Source of the DNA: CAHJXF01 sp038225855
Lineage (GTDB): Bacteria > Pseudomonadota > Gammaproteobacteria > Burkholderiales > Burkholderiaceae_D
Assembly: GCA_038225855.1 (NCBI GenBank)
Contig: JBBRQU010000006.1
Coordinates: 1 to 64,000 of the forward strand
Direction of reading: 5' to 3'
DNA: 64,000 nt
Part shown: positions 15,747-25,200 of the stretch, piece by piece
Layout of the letters: every line of letters starts with the position of its first letter
Position numbering within the stretch: position 1 is the stretch's first letter
The notes under the pieces: generated by a model
The model's database searches: none
Seen by the model: the letters and a program-made list of their open reading frames with translations, nothing else
Told to the model about the DNA's origin: nothing
Position numbers and translations under genes: made by a program

Positions 15747-17036
15747 ATGACAGCGGCGATGACAGCGACCATGACAGCAGCAATGAACGCGCCGACCGAT
15801 CCGCCTCGCGACGAACATCGTCGGCCCATGACTCGCGTTCAATCGATCACGGTCCTCGGTTCGACCGGTTCGATCGGCGTGAGCACGCTCGATGTCGTCG
15901 CGCGGCACCCCGATCGCTATCGCGTCCATGCGTTGACGGGCCACACGCGCATCGCCGAACTCGCCGAGCAATGCCGGCGTTTCGCGCCGGCGCGCGCGGT
16001 AGTCGCACATGCCGACGACGCGATCCATCTGCGCGACGCGCTGAAGGCTGGCGGTCACGATGCGATTCAGATCGATCACGGCCCGGCGGCGTTGTGCGAG
16101 GTCGCGCGCGAAGCCGACGTGGTCATGGCCGCGATCGTCGGCGCGGCTGGCTTGCCCGCCGCGATGGCCGCCGCCCGCGCCGGGCGTCGCGTGCTGCTTG
16201 CGAACAAGGAAGCGCTGGTCATGGCCGGTGCCTTGTTCATCGATGCCGTCGCCGCCGCCGGGGCGACGCTGTTGCCGATCGACAGCGAGCACAACGCGAT
16301 CTTTCAATGTCTGCCGATTCCAGTCGGAGGCCGTTACGAGCGCGCGGGCATCGCGCGCATACTGCTGACTGCGTCGGGAGGCCCGTTTCGCACCATGCCG
16401 CTCGACGAGATGGCCCATGTCACGCCCGATCAGGCCTGCGCGCATCCCAACTGGGTGATGGGACGCAAGATCTCGGTGGACTCGGCGACGATGATGAACA
16501 AGGGCCTCGAAGTGATCGAAGCGCGCTGGCTCTTCGGCGTCGAGCCGGATCGCATCGAGGTCGTGATCCATCCGCAGAGCGTGGTCCATTCGATGGTCGA
16601 GTACCTCGATGGCTCGGTGCTCGCGCAGATGGGCAACCCCGACATGCGCACGCCGATCGCGCATGCGCTCGCGTGGCCCGAGCGCATGGCGTCGGGCGTG
16701 CGGTCGCTCGATCTGACCGCGATCGCGCGGCTCGATTTCGAAAAGCCCGACCTCGTGCGTTTCCCCTGCCTGAATCTCGCATACCATGCGCTTGCCTCGG
16801 GAGGCGGCGCGCCCGCCATTCTCAATGCCGCCAATGAAATCGCGGTCGATGCGTTCCTGCATGGGCGCATCCGCTTTACCGACATCGCCGCCGTGGTCGA
16901 TCGCGTGTTGAATGACTTGCCGGCGGAATTTCACATCGGCGCGCCGCAGTCGCTCGACGACATCTTCGAGATCGATACCAGGGCGCGCGAGCGCGCGAGC
17001 ACGTTGGTGATGGCGCGTCAATCAGCGGGTCAATGA
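15747..17036 (+). CDS. dxr: 1-deoxy-D-xylulose 5-phosphate reductoisomerase
   Basis: First committed step of the MEP isoprenoid pathway; NADPH-dependent. Motifs: LGSTGSIGVSTLDVVARHP (nucleotide binding), LLANKEALVMAG, PIDSEHNAIFQCL (metal-binding acidic residues) and SVDSATMMNKGLEVIEARWLF. The start is uncertain. From 15747 it is 429 aa, but the first 27 residues are extra, made by a 12-base repeat encoding MTAAMTATMTAAM. The family N-terminus begins at an ATG at 15828 (402 aa). Neither has a good Shine-Dalgarno site; 15747 is given because it lies 4 bases after the cdsA stop. Confidence 0.95.
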   Translation: MTAAMTATMTAAMNAPTDPPRDEHRRPMTRVQSITVLGSTGSIGVSTLDVVARHPDRYRVHALTGHTRIAELAEQCRRFAPARAVVAHADDAIHLRDALKAGGHDAIQIDHGPAALCEVAREADVVMAAIVGAAGLPAAMAAARAGRRVLLANKEALVMAGALFIDAVAAAGATLLPIDSEHNAIFQCLPIPVGGRYERAGIARILLTASGGPFRTMPLDEMAHVTPDQACAHPNWVMGRKISVDSATMMNKGLEVIEARWLFGVEPDRIEVVIHPQSVVHSMVEYLDGSVLAQMGNPDMRTPIAHALAWPERMASGVRSLDLTAIARLDFEKPDLVRFPCLNLAYHALASGGGAPAILNAANEIAVDAFLHGRIRFTDIAAVVDRVLNDLPAEFHIGAPQSLDDIFEIDTRARERASTLVMARQSAGQ

Positions 17037-17064
17037 GCGACCCACACCGGAACAGGACCCATCG

Positions 17065-18483
17065 ATGAATATCGTCTGGACCATCGCTGCATTCTTTGCT
17101 GCGCTCGGGCCGCTGATCGTGTTCCACGAACTCGGTCACTACGCGGTCGCGCGGTTGTGCGGCGTGAAGGTGCTGCGCTTCTCGGTGGGCTTCGGTCGCC
17201 CGCTCGTGAAATGGGTGCGTGGGCGCGACCGGACCGAATGGGTGCTCTCGGCGATTCCTTTCGGCGGCTACGTCGCGATGCTCGACGAGCGCGAGTTGCA
17301 GGCCGAACCGAAGAGCGCAGCAATTCCCGAAAGCGATCTGGCGCGCGCATTCAATCGCCAGTCGGTCGCCAAGCGCATCGCCATCGTCGCGGCCGGACCG
17401 TTCGCGAATCTGGTGCTCGCGGTGCTGTTGTACGCGGGCGTGAACATGGTAGGCATCGACGAGCCGCGTGCGGTGTTCTCCGCGCCGGTCGCGGGCAGCG
17501 CAATGGCCGCAGCCGGTATCGATGCGCCATTCGAAGTGACCGCGCTCGACGGCGAAGCGATCCGATCGATCGTCGATCTGCGCTGGCATCTCCTGAAGAT
17601 CGGCGTCGATCACGAAGCGGCCGTGTTGCAGGTCAAGCGCCTCGATGGTCCGGCCGATGCAGACCGTCGCGTCACGCTCGACCTCGCAAGCTTCGAGACC
17701 AGGGACCTCGAAAGCGATTTCATGCAGAAGCTCGGCCTGGCGCTGCTGCGGCCGAAGCCGACGATCCGCGATGTCGCCGATCAGAACGGGCCTGCGGCGA
17801 ATGCGGGTTTGAAACGCGGCGACCGGGTCGTGTCCATCGACGGCAAGGCGATCGACGACGTCGATGCGCTTCAACGCATCGTCGGCGCCTCGCCAGGAAA
17901 GAAACTCCAGTTCGTGATCGAGCGCAATGGCTCGATGGTGACGACATCGGTCACGCCGATCGCCGCTCCCGTCGCTGCGACCAGTACGGGGTCGAACGCA
18001 GGGTCGATCGCCGCGCCGAACGCCGCGACCGCGGGCCGCATCGGCGTTCAATTGGGCGCGCAGATGCAGACGGTGCGGGTGCGTTACGGCCCGTTGGACG
18101 CGATCGCGCACGGCGTCACGCAGACCTGGGACTTGTGCGTGTTCTCGGTTCGCATGATCGGCAAGATGCTGTCAGGCGAGATCTCGCTCAAGAACATCAG
18201 CGGGCCCGTAACGATCGCCGACTATGCCGGCCAGTCCGCGCGGCTCGGGCCGCTGGCCTTCATCAGCTTCGTGGCATTCATCAGCATCAGCCTGGGCGTG
18301 ATGAATCTGCTGCCGGTGCCGATGCTCGATGGAGGGCATTTGCTGTATTATTTCGCCGAAATTGTCAGGGGGCGCCCGCCATCCGAACGGTTTCTCGAAT
18401 GGAGTCAGCGGGCGGGTATGTTCCTCCTCGCGGGCTTGATGGTCGTAGCGCTGTTCAACGACGTCGTGCGCTTGCTGTCGTGA
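17065..18483 (+). CDS. rseP: RIP metalloprotease RseP (site-2 protease)
   Basis: 472 aa. Intramembrane zinc protease that cleaves RseA to release sigma E and clears signal peptides. Zinc motif HELGH at residues 21-25 in the first helix, the LDGGH motif near residue 420 in a C-terminal helix, and PDZ regions between (second PDZ: GPAANAGLKRGDRVVSIDGKAI). An Ala/Ser/Thr-rich insert around residues 300-322 separates PDZ2 from the C-terminal membrane part. Located directly before bamA, as in most beta- and gammaproteobacteria. Confidence 0.96.
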   Translation: MNIVWTIAAFFAALGPLIVFHELGHYAVARLCGVKVLRFSVGFGRPLVKWVRGRDRTEWVLSAIPFGGYVAMLDERELQAEPKSAAIPESDLARAFNRQSVAKRIAIVAAGPFANLVLAVLLYAGVNMVGIDEPRAVFSAPVAGSAMAAAGIDAPFEVTALDGEAIRSIVDLRWHLLKIGVDHEAAVLQVKRLDGPADADRRVTLDLASFETRDLESDFMQKLGLALLRPKPTIRDVADQNGPAANAGLKRGDRVVSIDGKAIDDVDALQRIVGASPGKKLQFVIERNGSMVTTSVTPIAAPVAATSTGSNAGSIAAPNAATAGRIGVQLGAQMQTVRVRYGPLDAIAHGVTQTWDLCVFSVRMIGKMLSGEISLKNISGPVTIADYAGQSARLGPLAFISFVAFISISLGVMNLLPVPMLDGGHLLYYFAEIVRGRPPSERFLEWSQRAGMFLLAGLMVVALFNDVVRLLS

Positions 18484-18568
18484 CTGCCGACCCGGCCGGT
18501 TCTGCGCGCGGTTCTCTTCCGCGCGTTGGTCGTTTCCTCCCCGCATCTTCGACCCCACGCATCTCTTG

Positions 18569-20878
18569 ATGACGAAATCCCGTTTGTTGCGCTTTCAATT
18601 CCGCCCTCTCGCGATTGCGACTGCGTTGATTGGCGCGTTTGCAGCGCATGCGGCGCATGCATTCGAGCCCTTCGTGGTTCGCGACATTCGCGTCGAAGGC
18701 ATACAGCGGACCGACGCGGGGACGGTCTTCAGTTACCTGCCGGTCAAGGTGGGAGAAACCTTCACCGACGAGAAGGCCACCGCGGCGCTGAAGGCGCTCT
18801 ATGCGACCGGCTTCTTCAAGGACGTGCGCATCGACCTCGATCGCGATGTGCTCGTGGTCGTGGTCGATGAACGTCCGGCGATCGCGAGCATCGAGTTCAC
18901 TGGGTTGAAGGAGTTCGACAAGGACACGTTGAAAAAGGCCTTGAAGGACATCGGTCTGTCCGAGACCGCGATCTTCGACAAGGCGGTCCTCGATCGCGCG
19001 GAGCAGGAGTTGAAACGCCAGTATCTGACGCGCGGCAAATACGGCGCGCAGGTCACCACCACCGTGACGCCGCTTGAGAGAAATCGCGTCAACATCACGT
19101 TCAACGTCGATGAAGGCGACGTCGCGACGATCAAGCAGATCCACGTCGTCGGCAACAAGGCGTTTTCGGAAAAGACCCTGATCAAGGAACTGACACTGAC
19201 CACGCCTGGCTGGTTTACCTGGTACACCAAGAGTGATCAATATTCGAAGCAGAAGTTGAACGGCGACCTCGAAACGCTGCGTTCGTTTTATCTCAATCGC
19301 GGCTACCTCGAATTCAACGTCGAGTCGACGCAGGTTTCGATCACCCCCGACAAGAAGGACATCTACATCACGGTCAACATCAGCGAAGGCGAGAAGTACA
19401 CTGTCTCGGACGTGAAGATCGCCGGTGAAGCGCTGGTCACCGAACAAGAGTTGAAGAAGCTCATCAAGATCAAGGCGGGCGAGACCTACTCGGGAGAAAA
19501 GCTGACCGAGTCGACCAAGGCGATTCAGGACCGGCTCGGCGCGCTCGGCTATGCGTTCGCCAATGCCAATGCCGCGCCCGAGCTCAATCGCCAGGATCAC
19601 GCGGTCGCCTTCACGATCTTCGTCGACCCCGGTCGTCGCGTGTACGTACGGCGCATCAACGTCAACGGCAATACCAAGACGCGCGACGAAGTCGTGCGTC
19701 GCGAGTTGCGGCAGGCCGAGGGCGGCTGGTATGACGTCGATGCGATCAAGCTGTCGAAGGAACGTCTCGAGCGGCTGGCCTACTTCAAGGAAGTCAATGT
19801 CGAGACGCCGCAGGTTTCGGGCACCAACGACCAGGTCGACGTCAACATCGCCGTGGTCGAAAAGCCGACCGGCAGCTTCAACGTCGGCGCGGGCTTTGCG
19901 CGGCAGGAAGGCGTCATCCTCACGACGTCGGTACTGCAGGACAACTTGTTCGGCAGCGGCCAGAACGTCGGGCTGAGCCTGAACACCAGCAAGCTCAATC
20001 GCACTGCGGCGTTGACGACCACCAATCCTTATTTCACCGACAACGGTGTCTCCCGCACCCTCGACATCTTTTATCGCACCACCAATCCTTCGACCCTCAG
20101 CCTGGGCGACTACACGCTCAAGACTGCTGGCGCCGGCGTGACCTTCGGCGTGCCGTTCACCGAATACGACACGGTGTTTTTCGGCACGCGTTACGAGCAC
20201 ACGCGCATCGATCTCACCAATACCAGTCCGCTGGTTTACATCAACTATGTCGCCACCTTCGGACCATCGACCAATGCGGTGACGGCAACTATCGGCTGGC
20301 AGCGCGATAGTCGCGACAGTGCGATCACCGCGACCAAGGGCCGCTTCCAGCGCGCCAACCTCGAGTCGACCTTGCCTGCAGGACAGCTTCGCTATTACCG
20401 CGCGAGCTATCAGCACACCTGGTACCACCCGATCAGCAAGGACTACACGTTGTCGCTCAACGGCGAAGTCGATTACGGTCATGGTTTCGGCGGTCGTCCG
20501 CTGCCGGTGTTCAAGAACTTCTACGCGGGCGGCATCGGTTCGATCCGCGGGTTCGAGACGAGCTCGATCGGCCCGCGCGACGTCAATGGCGATCCGATCG
20601 GCGGCGCCAAGCGATTCAACGGCAACATCGAGTTGCTCTTCCCCTTGCCGGGCACCGGAAAGGATCGCGCGTTTCGCGGCTTCACGTTCATCGATACCGG
20701 CGCGGTCTACGGAGAGACCCAGCGCATCAACGCAAGCGGCCTGAGGTACTCGACCGGCTTCGGGATCAACTGGTTGTCACCGCTTGGAGCCTTGCGTCTT
20801 TCCTATGCGTTTCCGTTCAAGACCAAGCCGGATGACAGGCTCCAGCGTCTTCAATTCACCATCGGCAACCAGTTCTGA
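18569..20878 (+). CDS. bamA: outer membrane protein assembly factor BamA
   Basis: 769 aa. Core of the BAM complex that folds beta-barrel proteins into the outer membrane. The signal peptide ends at AHAAHA (about residue 31), followed by five POTRA repeats to about residue 440 and a C-terminal 16-strand barrel. The conserved lid-loop motif IRGF is at about 659-662, and the protein ends in Phe as expected for an outer-membrane barrel. The ATG at 18569 is preferred to the adjacent TTG at 18566. Followed by skp, its periplasmic chaperone partner. Confidence 0.97.
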   Translation: MTKSRLLRFQFRPLAIATALIGAFAAHAAHAFEPFVVRDIRVEGIQRTDAGTVFSYLPVKVGETFTDEKATAALKALYATGFFKDVRIDLDRDVLVVVVDERPAIASIEFTGLKEFDKDTLKKALKDIGLSETAIFDKAVLDRAEQELKRQYLTRGKYGAQVTTTVTPLERNRVNITFNVDEGDVATIKQIHVVGNKAFSEKTLIKELTLTTPGWFTWYTKSDQYSKQKLNGDLETLRSFYLNRGYLEFNVESTQVSITPDKKDIYITVNISEGEKYTVSDVKIAGEALVTEQELKKLIKIKAGETYSGEKLTESTKAIQDRLGALGYAFANANAAPELNRQDHAVAFTIFVDPGRRVYVRRINVNGNTKTRDEVVRRELRQAEGGWYDVDAIKLSKERLERLAYFKEVNVETPQVSGTNDQVDVNIAVVEKPTGSFNVGAGFARQEGVILTTSVLQDNLFGSGQNVGLSLNTSKLNRTAALTTTNPYFTDNGVSRTLDIFYRTTNPSTLSLGDYTLKTAGAGVTFGVPFTEYDTVFFGTRYEHTRIDLTNTSPLVYINYVATFGPSTNAVTATIGWQRDSRDSAITATKGRFQRANLESTLPAGQLRYYRASYQHTWYHPISKDYTLSLNGEVDYGHGFGGRPLPVFKNFYAGGIGSIRGFETSSIGPRDVNGDPIGGAKRFNGNIELLFPLPGTGKDRAFRGFTFIDTGAVYGETQRINASGLRYSTGFGINWLSPLGALRLSYAFPFKTKPDDRLQRLQFTIGNQF

Positions 20879-20955
20879 CGCGGGTGAACGATTGCGTGTC
20901 CGTCGGGTCGATGGACACTCGTGGCAAAATCATTTTTTCGGCAAAGGTTTTCTTT

Positions 20956-21477
20956 ATGGAAATTCGATTCATTCGACGATTCGTCCCCGCACTTGCGGCA
21001 CTCGCTGTCGTCGTCGCGATGCATCCCGCGGCGGCGCAGGAAACCTCCAGGATCGGCTTCGTCAGCCTCGATCGGATTCTGCGCGACTCGACTCCCGCCA
21101 AGACCGCGCAGTCCAAGCTCGAGGCCGAATTCTCGAAGCGCCAGAAGGATCTTCAGGACGCGGGCAATCGCCTGAAGGCGACAGCCGACAAGTTCGACAA
21201 GGACGCGCCGGTTCTGTCGGAGAGCGACCGTGCGCGTCGCCAGCGCGAACTGGCCGATCTGGACAAGGACTTCCAGCGTCGCCAGCGCGAGTTCAACGAA
21301 GACATCAACCAGCGCAAGAACGAAGAGTTGGCGAGTGTCGTCGAGCGCGCCAACAAGGTGATCCGCCAGATCGCCGAGGGCGACAAGTTCGACATCGTGT
21401 TCCAGGATGCGGTCTACGTGAACCCGCGCATCGACATCACCGAGAAGGTATTGAAGGCGTTGAACGCGACGAAGTAA
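20956..21477 (+). CDS. skp: periplasmic chaperone Skp/OmpH
   Basis: 173 aa. Jellyfish-shaped trimeric holdase for unfolded outer-membrane proteins. The signal peptide (about residues 1-28, ending AAAQ) is followed by IGFVSLDRILRDSTPAKTAQ and a long charged coiled-coil (about 50-140), the tentacle region. ATG at 20956 is chosen because the signal peptide begins there; the frame is open further upstream but without a plausible leader. Conserved position between bamA and lpxD. Confidence 0.93.
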   Translation: MEIRFIRRFVPALAALAVVVAMHPAAAQETSRIGFVSLDRILRDSTPAKTAQSKLEAEFSKRQKDLQDAGNRLKATADKFDKDAPVLSESDRARRQRELADLDKDFQRRQREFNEDINQRKNEELASVVERANKVIRQIAEGDKFDIVFQDAVYVNPRIDITEKVLKALNATK

Positions 21478-21500
21478 CGTGAAGCGAGACACACGCGCAC

Positions 21501-21595
21501 CGTCGTCCCCGCGAAAGCGGGGACCTAGTGGCGTACGTACCAAGACACCGGGTTCCCGCGTGCGCGGGAACGACGGGCTTGGCGCGGGAACGACG
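21501..21595. repeat. REP-like palindromic element, copy B
   Basis: Left arm cgtcgtccccgcgaaagcgg from 21501, right arm ending cccgcgtgcgcgggaacgac at 21574, about 75 bases, with inverted ends. As in copy A, a second ggcgcgggaacgacg end motif follows (21581-21595). It occupies the skp-lpxD gap just before the lpxD start. Confidence 0.9.
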
Positions 21596-21602
21596 TGATG
21601 CG

Positions 21603-22685
21603 ATGCCCGCGCGCTTCACGCTGAGGGAACTGGTCGATCGCTTCGGCGGCAAATGCGGCGGCGACCTCGATCGAAGCGTCGTCGGCTTCGCGGCGCTCGA
21701 GGAGGCGACGTCCGAACATCTCGCGTTCGTGACTGTGGCGCGCTACCGCGACGCCATCGCATCGTCGGCGGCCGCCGTGGTGCTCGTGACCGAGAAGGAT
21801 GGAGAATATCTCGCTTCGCAGGTCGAGCGCCTGTGGGTCTGTCGCGATCCTTATCTGCTGTTCGCACGGATCGCGCAATTCATCGATGCGGCCAATCGGC
21901 CCGCGTTCGCACCCGGTGTCGATCCGCTTGCAAGTGTAGCGGCGACTGCGCGCATCGCGCCGAATGCACGCATCGAGGCCCACGCAGTCGTCGGCGCAAA
22001 CGCGGTGATCGGCGCGCATGTGCGCATCGGGTCGGGAGCCATCGTTGGAGACGGATGCACGATCGGCGACGCGACGTTGATCTACCCGCGGGTCACCGTA
22101 TATCCACGCTGCACGATAGGCGCGCGATGCATCGTCCATTCGGGCGCGGTGATCGGCGCCGATGGCTTCGGCTTCGCGAAGGACGGGCCGCACTGGGTGA
22201 AGATTCCGCAGGTGGGCGGCGTGACGATCGGCGACGATGTCGAGATCGGCGCGAACACCACCATCGATCGCGGCGCATTGAACGACACGCGCATCGCCAA
22301 CGGCGTCAAGCTCGACAATCAGATCCAGATCGGGCACAACGTGCAAATTGGCGAGGACACCATCATGGCGGCCTTCGTGGGTGTGGCCGGTAGTGCGATC
22401 ATCGGGCGCCGATGCATGATCGGCGGCGCCGCGCGCATCATGGGTCACGTGACGATCGCCGACGATGTCGTGGTCTCGACGCAGACCTTCGTGAGCCGCT
22501 CGATCACCAAGGCAGGCCAATACACCGGCTACTATCCGATGTCGGAACACGCGGCTTTCGAGAAAAGCGCGGCGGTCTTGCGGCGCCTCGATGGTTTGCG
22601 CACGCGCGTGCGCACGCTTGAAACTGCGCGCGAAGCCGCAACAGGTAAAACGCAAAAGCCATCAGAGCCCGAAAGTCGCGCATGA
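21603..22685 (+). CDS. lpxD: UDP-3-O-(3-hydroxyacyl)glucosamine N-acyltransferase
   Basis: 360 aa. Third step of lipid A synthesis, adding the amide-linked hydroxyacyl chain. N-terminal uridine-binding region (FTLRELVDRFGG), then a left-handed beta-helix of hexapeptide repeats (VGANAVIGAHVRIGSGAIVG and others) with the active region GADGFGFAKDG and LDNQIQIGHNVQIGEDT (catalytic His). ATG at 21603 is used; the upstream open frame would translate the REP-like element. Overlaps fabZ by an ATGA. Confidence 0.96.
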   Translation: MPARFTLRELVDRFGGKCGGDLDRSVVGFAALEEATSEHLAFVTVARYRDAIASSAAAVVLVTEKDGEYLASQVERLWVCRDPYLLFARIAQFIDAANRPAFAPGVDPLASVAATARIAPNARIEAHAVVGANAVIGAHVRIGSGAIVGDGCTIGDATLIYPRVTVYPRCTIGARCIVHSGAVIGADGFGFAKDGPHWVKIPQVGGVTIGDDVEIGANTTIDRGALNDTRIANGVKLDNQIQIGHNVQIGEDTIMAAFVGVAGSAIIGRRCMIGGAARIMGHVTIADDVVVSTQTFVSRSITKAGQYTGYYPMSEHAAFEKSAAVLRRLDGLRTRVRTLETAREAATGKTQKPSEPESRA

Positions 22686-23137
22686 CGTCTCTCGACATCC
22701 ATGAAGTCCTCGAACATCTGCCGCATCGCTTTCCGATGCTGCTGGTCGATCGCGTGCTCGAATGCGAGGCGGGCAAGTCCATCAAGGCGTTGAAGAACGT
22801 CACCATCAATGAGCCGTTTTTTCCCGGTCACTATCCGCACAGCCCGGTCATGCCGGGCGTGCTGGTGATCGAGGCGCTCGCCCAGGCCGCGGCAATCCTG
22901 TCGTTCCTCACGATGGGGACGAGGCCGAACGACAAGTCGATGTATTACTTCGTCGGCATCGACCGCGCGCGTTTCAAGAAACCGGTGCTGCCGGGAGATC
23001 AATTGATCCTGGAGGTGTCGCTGACGCGCTCGATGCGCGGCATGTGGAAATACGCGGCGACTGCCCGAGTCGATGGCGCCGTCGCCGCCGAAGCCGAACT
23101 GATGTGCGCCTACAAGATGGTCAACGAAGAAGAGTAA
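22682..23137 (+). CDS. fabZ: 3-hydroxyacyl-[acyl-carrier-protein] dehydratase FabZ
   Basis: 151 aa. Dehydrates 3-hydroxyacyl-ACP in fatty-acid elongation, competing with LpxA and LpxD for the same hydroxyacyl-ACP pool. The hot-dog fold motif LPHRFPMLLVDRV and the catalytic FFPGHYPHSPVMPGVLVIEALAQ stretch (His and Glu) are intact; the residues are split here only for description. Embedded in the lpxD-fabZ-lpxA-lpxB order. The start overlaps the lpxD stop. Confidence 0.97.
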   Translation: MTSLDIHEVLEHLPHRFPMLLVDRVLECEAGKSIKALKNVTINEPFFPGHYPHSPVMPGVLVIEALAQAAAILSFLTMGTRPNDKSMYYFVGIDRARFKKPVLPGDQLILEVSLTRSMRGMWKYAATARVDGAVAAEAELMCAYKMVNEEE

Positions 23138-23145
23138 GGGCGCGC

Positions 23146-23946
23146 GTGACAGGCGTGAAGAATCGCATTCATCCGACCGCGCTGGTCGACCCGCAGGCGG
23201 AGCTCGCCGCCGACGTCGAGGTCGGCGCGTACAGCGTGATCGGGCCGCACGTCGCGATCGGGTCGGGCACACGGATCGCCGCGCATGTCGTCATCGAAGG
23301 CCGCACGCGCATCGGCGCCCGCAATCGCATCGCGTCATTCAACGCGATCGGCGGCGAACCGCAGGATAAGAAATACGCCGGCGAAGCCACGCGGCTCACA
23401 ATCGGCGACGACAACCTGATCCGCGAATACTGCACGCTCAATGTCGGCACCGAGCAGGGCGGCGGAGTCACGCGCCTGGGCAATGACAACTGGGTCATGG
23501 CCTACGTGCATCTCGCGCACGACTGCCAGGTCGGCGATCACACCATCTTCGCCAACAAGGCGCAGCTTGGCGGTCATGTCGAAGTCGGCGACTGGGCGAT
23601 CCTCGGCGGCGATACCGGCGTCCATCAGTACGTGCGCATCGGCGCACATTCGATCACCGGCATCGGCACGATGCTGCGCCAGGACGTGCCGCCCTTCACG
23701 ATGGTTAGCGGCGATCCGGCCAGGCCGCACGGCATCAACGTCGAAGGGTTGAAGCGTCGCGGCTTCGACGCGCCGGTGATCGCGGCTCTGCGGCTCGCGT
23801 ATAAAAATTTGTACCGTAGCAGCCTCACGCTTGCCCAGGCGCGTGCAGCGATAGCCGCGCAAGCGGCAGACGAGTCTCACGCGGCTGATGCGTTGCGCAC
23901 TCTGAACGGTTTTCTCGGTTCGGCGTCTCGCGGCATCGTCCGCTGA
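23146..23946 (+). CDS. lpxA: UDP-N-acetylglucosamine acyltransferase
   Basis: 266 aa from a GTG start at 23146. First step of lipid A synthesis. Left-handed beta-helix hexapeptide repeats begin at once (IHPTALVDPQAELAADVEVG), with the catalytic region VMAYVHLAHDCQVGDHTIFA (His) and HQYVRIGAHSITG. The C-terminal helical domain is present (GLKRRGFDAPVIAALRLAYK). GTG 23146 lies 8 bases after the fabZ stop; a second GTG at 23155 is equally possible. The family length of about 262 fits both. Confidence 0.94.
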   Translation: MTGVKNRIHPTALVDPQAELAADVEVGAYSVIGPHVAIGSGTRIAAHVVIEGRTRIGARNRIASFNAIGGEPQDKKYAGEATRLTIGDDNLIREYCTLNVGTEQGGGVTRLGNDNWVMAYVHLAHDCQVGDHTIFANKAQLGGHVEVGDWAILGGDTGVHQYVRIGAHSITGIGTMLRQDVPPFTMVSGDPARPHGINVEGLKRRGFDAPVIAALRLAYKNLYRSSLTLAQARAAIAAQAADESHAADALRTLNGFLGSASRGIVR

Positions 23947-23963
23947 TCGCAGCCGCGCCCGCG

Positions 23964-25154
23964 ATGAACGTTCCGGTCGCGATGGTTGCCGGAGAAGCGT
24001 CCGGCGATCTGCTCGCGGGTCTCCTCTTGTCTGCATTGAAACAGCGCGTGCCGCAACTCGCGGCCTACGGCATCGGCGGCCCGCGCATGGCCGAGCAAGG
24101 CTTTCGCATCGACTGGCCGATCGACAAGCTCGCCGTGCGCGGCTACGTCGAAGTGCTGCGTCATTACTTCGAGATCGCGGGCATTCGCAAGACGTTGAAG
24201 CGGCGCCTTCTCGGCGAGCCGCCCGCGGCCTTCATCGGCATCGACGCGCCCGACTTCAATCTCGATCTCGAACTCGCGTTGCGCGAGGCGTGGCGAGGGC
24301 AGGGGAGGCCGGTCGTGCATTTCATCGGACCGTCGATCTGGGCGTGGCGGGGCAAGCGCATCGAAAAGATCAGGCGCGCGGTCGATCACATCCTGGTGCT
24401 GTTTCCGTTCGAGGAAGCGATCTATCGCGAAGCCGGCATTGCGGCCACTTATGTCGGGCATCCGCTCGCCGACGTGATCCCGCTCGAGTCCGATCGCGAC
24501 GGGGCGCGTCGCGCATTGGGCCTGCCGCTGCACGGGCGGATCGTCGCGCTGTTGCCGGGCAGTCGCCTGTCCGAGGTGCATTACATGGCGCGCACCTTCA
24601 TCGATGCCGCTGCGCTGCTCGCGCGGCGCCATCCCGACGTGCGATTCATCGTGCCGATGGCGAGCGAAGCAGCGCGCCGCGCGTTCGAAGCGATTCGCGC
24701 TGCGCGTCGCGATGAACTGCCCTTGCAGATATTCGATGGCCACTCGCACGATGCACTCTCCGCAGCCGATGCGGTGCTCGTCGCAAGCGGTACGGCGACT
24801 CTCGAAACCGCTCTCTTCAAACGCCCGATGGTGATCGCGTACAAGATGGCGGGACTGTCGGCGATGCTCATGCGACGCATGGGCTATCTGCCGTGGGTCG
24901 GGTTGCCCAACATCCTCGCACGCGAGATGGTGGTGCCCGAATTTCTCCAGGAAGCCGCGACCCCCGAGGCGCTCGCGCAGGCGCTAGCCCATCAGCTCTG
25001 TGACGAACGCAATCGCAATCGACTCGAGGAGCGCTTTCGCGCCATGCATGAAAGCCTGCGTTGCAATACCGCTGAGCGCGCGGCCGCGGTGATCGCCGGA
25101 CTGCTGGCAAACTCGTCGTCCCCGCGAACGCGGGGACCCAGCGGCGTACGCTGA
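23964..25154 (+). CDS. lpxB: lipid-A-disaccharide synthase
   Basis: 396 aa. Condenses UDP-2,3-diacylglucosamine and lipid X. Motifs: MVAGEASGDLLAGLL at the N-terminus, FIGIDAPDFNLDLE, VHFIGPSIWAWRGKR, and LLPGSRLSEVHYM. The last 13 residues or so (SSSPRTRGPSGVR) and the stop codon are supplied by the REP-like element inserted at 25114, so the natural C-terminus may have been replaced. Because the family C-terminus is variable, function is expected to be kept. Confidence 0.96.
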   Translation: MNVPVAMVAGEASGDLLAGLLLSALKQRVPQLAAYGIGGPRMAEQGFRIDWPIDKLAVRGYVEVLRHYFEIAGIRKTLKRRLLGEPPAAFIGIDAPDFNLDLELALREAWRGQGRPVVHFIGPSIWAWRGKRIEKIRRAVDHILVLFPFEEAIYREAGIAATYVGHPLADVIPLESDRDGARRALGLPLHGRIVALLPGSRLSEVHYMARTFIDAAALLARRHPDVRFIVPMASEAARRAFEAIRAARRDELPLQIFDGHSHDALSAADAVLVASGTATLETALFKRPMVIAYKMAGLSAMLMRRMGYLPWVGLPNILAREMVVPEFLQEAATPEALAQALAHQLCDERNRNRLEERFRAMHESLRCNTAERAAAVIAGLLANSSSPRTRGPSGVR

Positions 25155-25186
25155 CGACACTGGATTCCTGCTTTCGCAGGAACCAC
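25114..25186. repeat. REP-like palindromic element, copy C, overlapping the lpxB end
   Basis: Left arm cgtcgtccccgcgaacgcgg at 25114, right arm tcctgctttcgcaggaacca ending about 25184. It shares the inner cccag / ctgga halves with the other copies. It begins 41 bases before the lpxB stop, so it is partly coding. Confidence 0.88.
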
Positions 25187-25200
25187 AATCACTTGATCGC

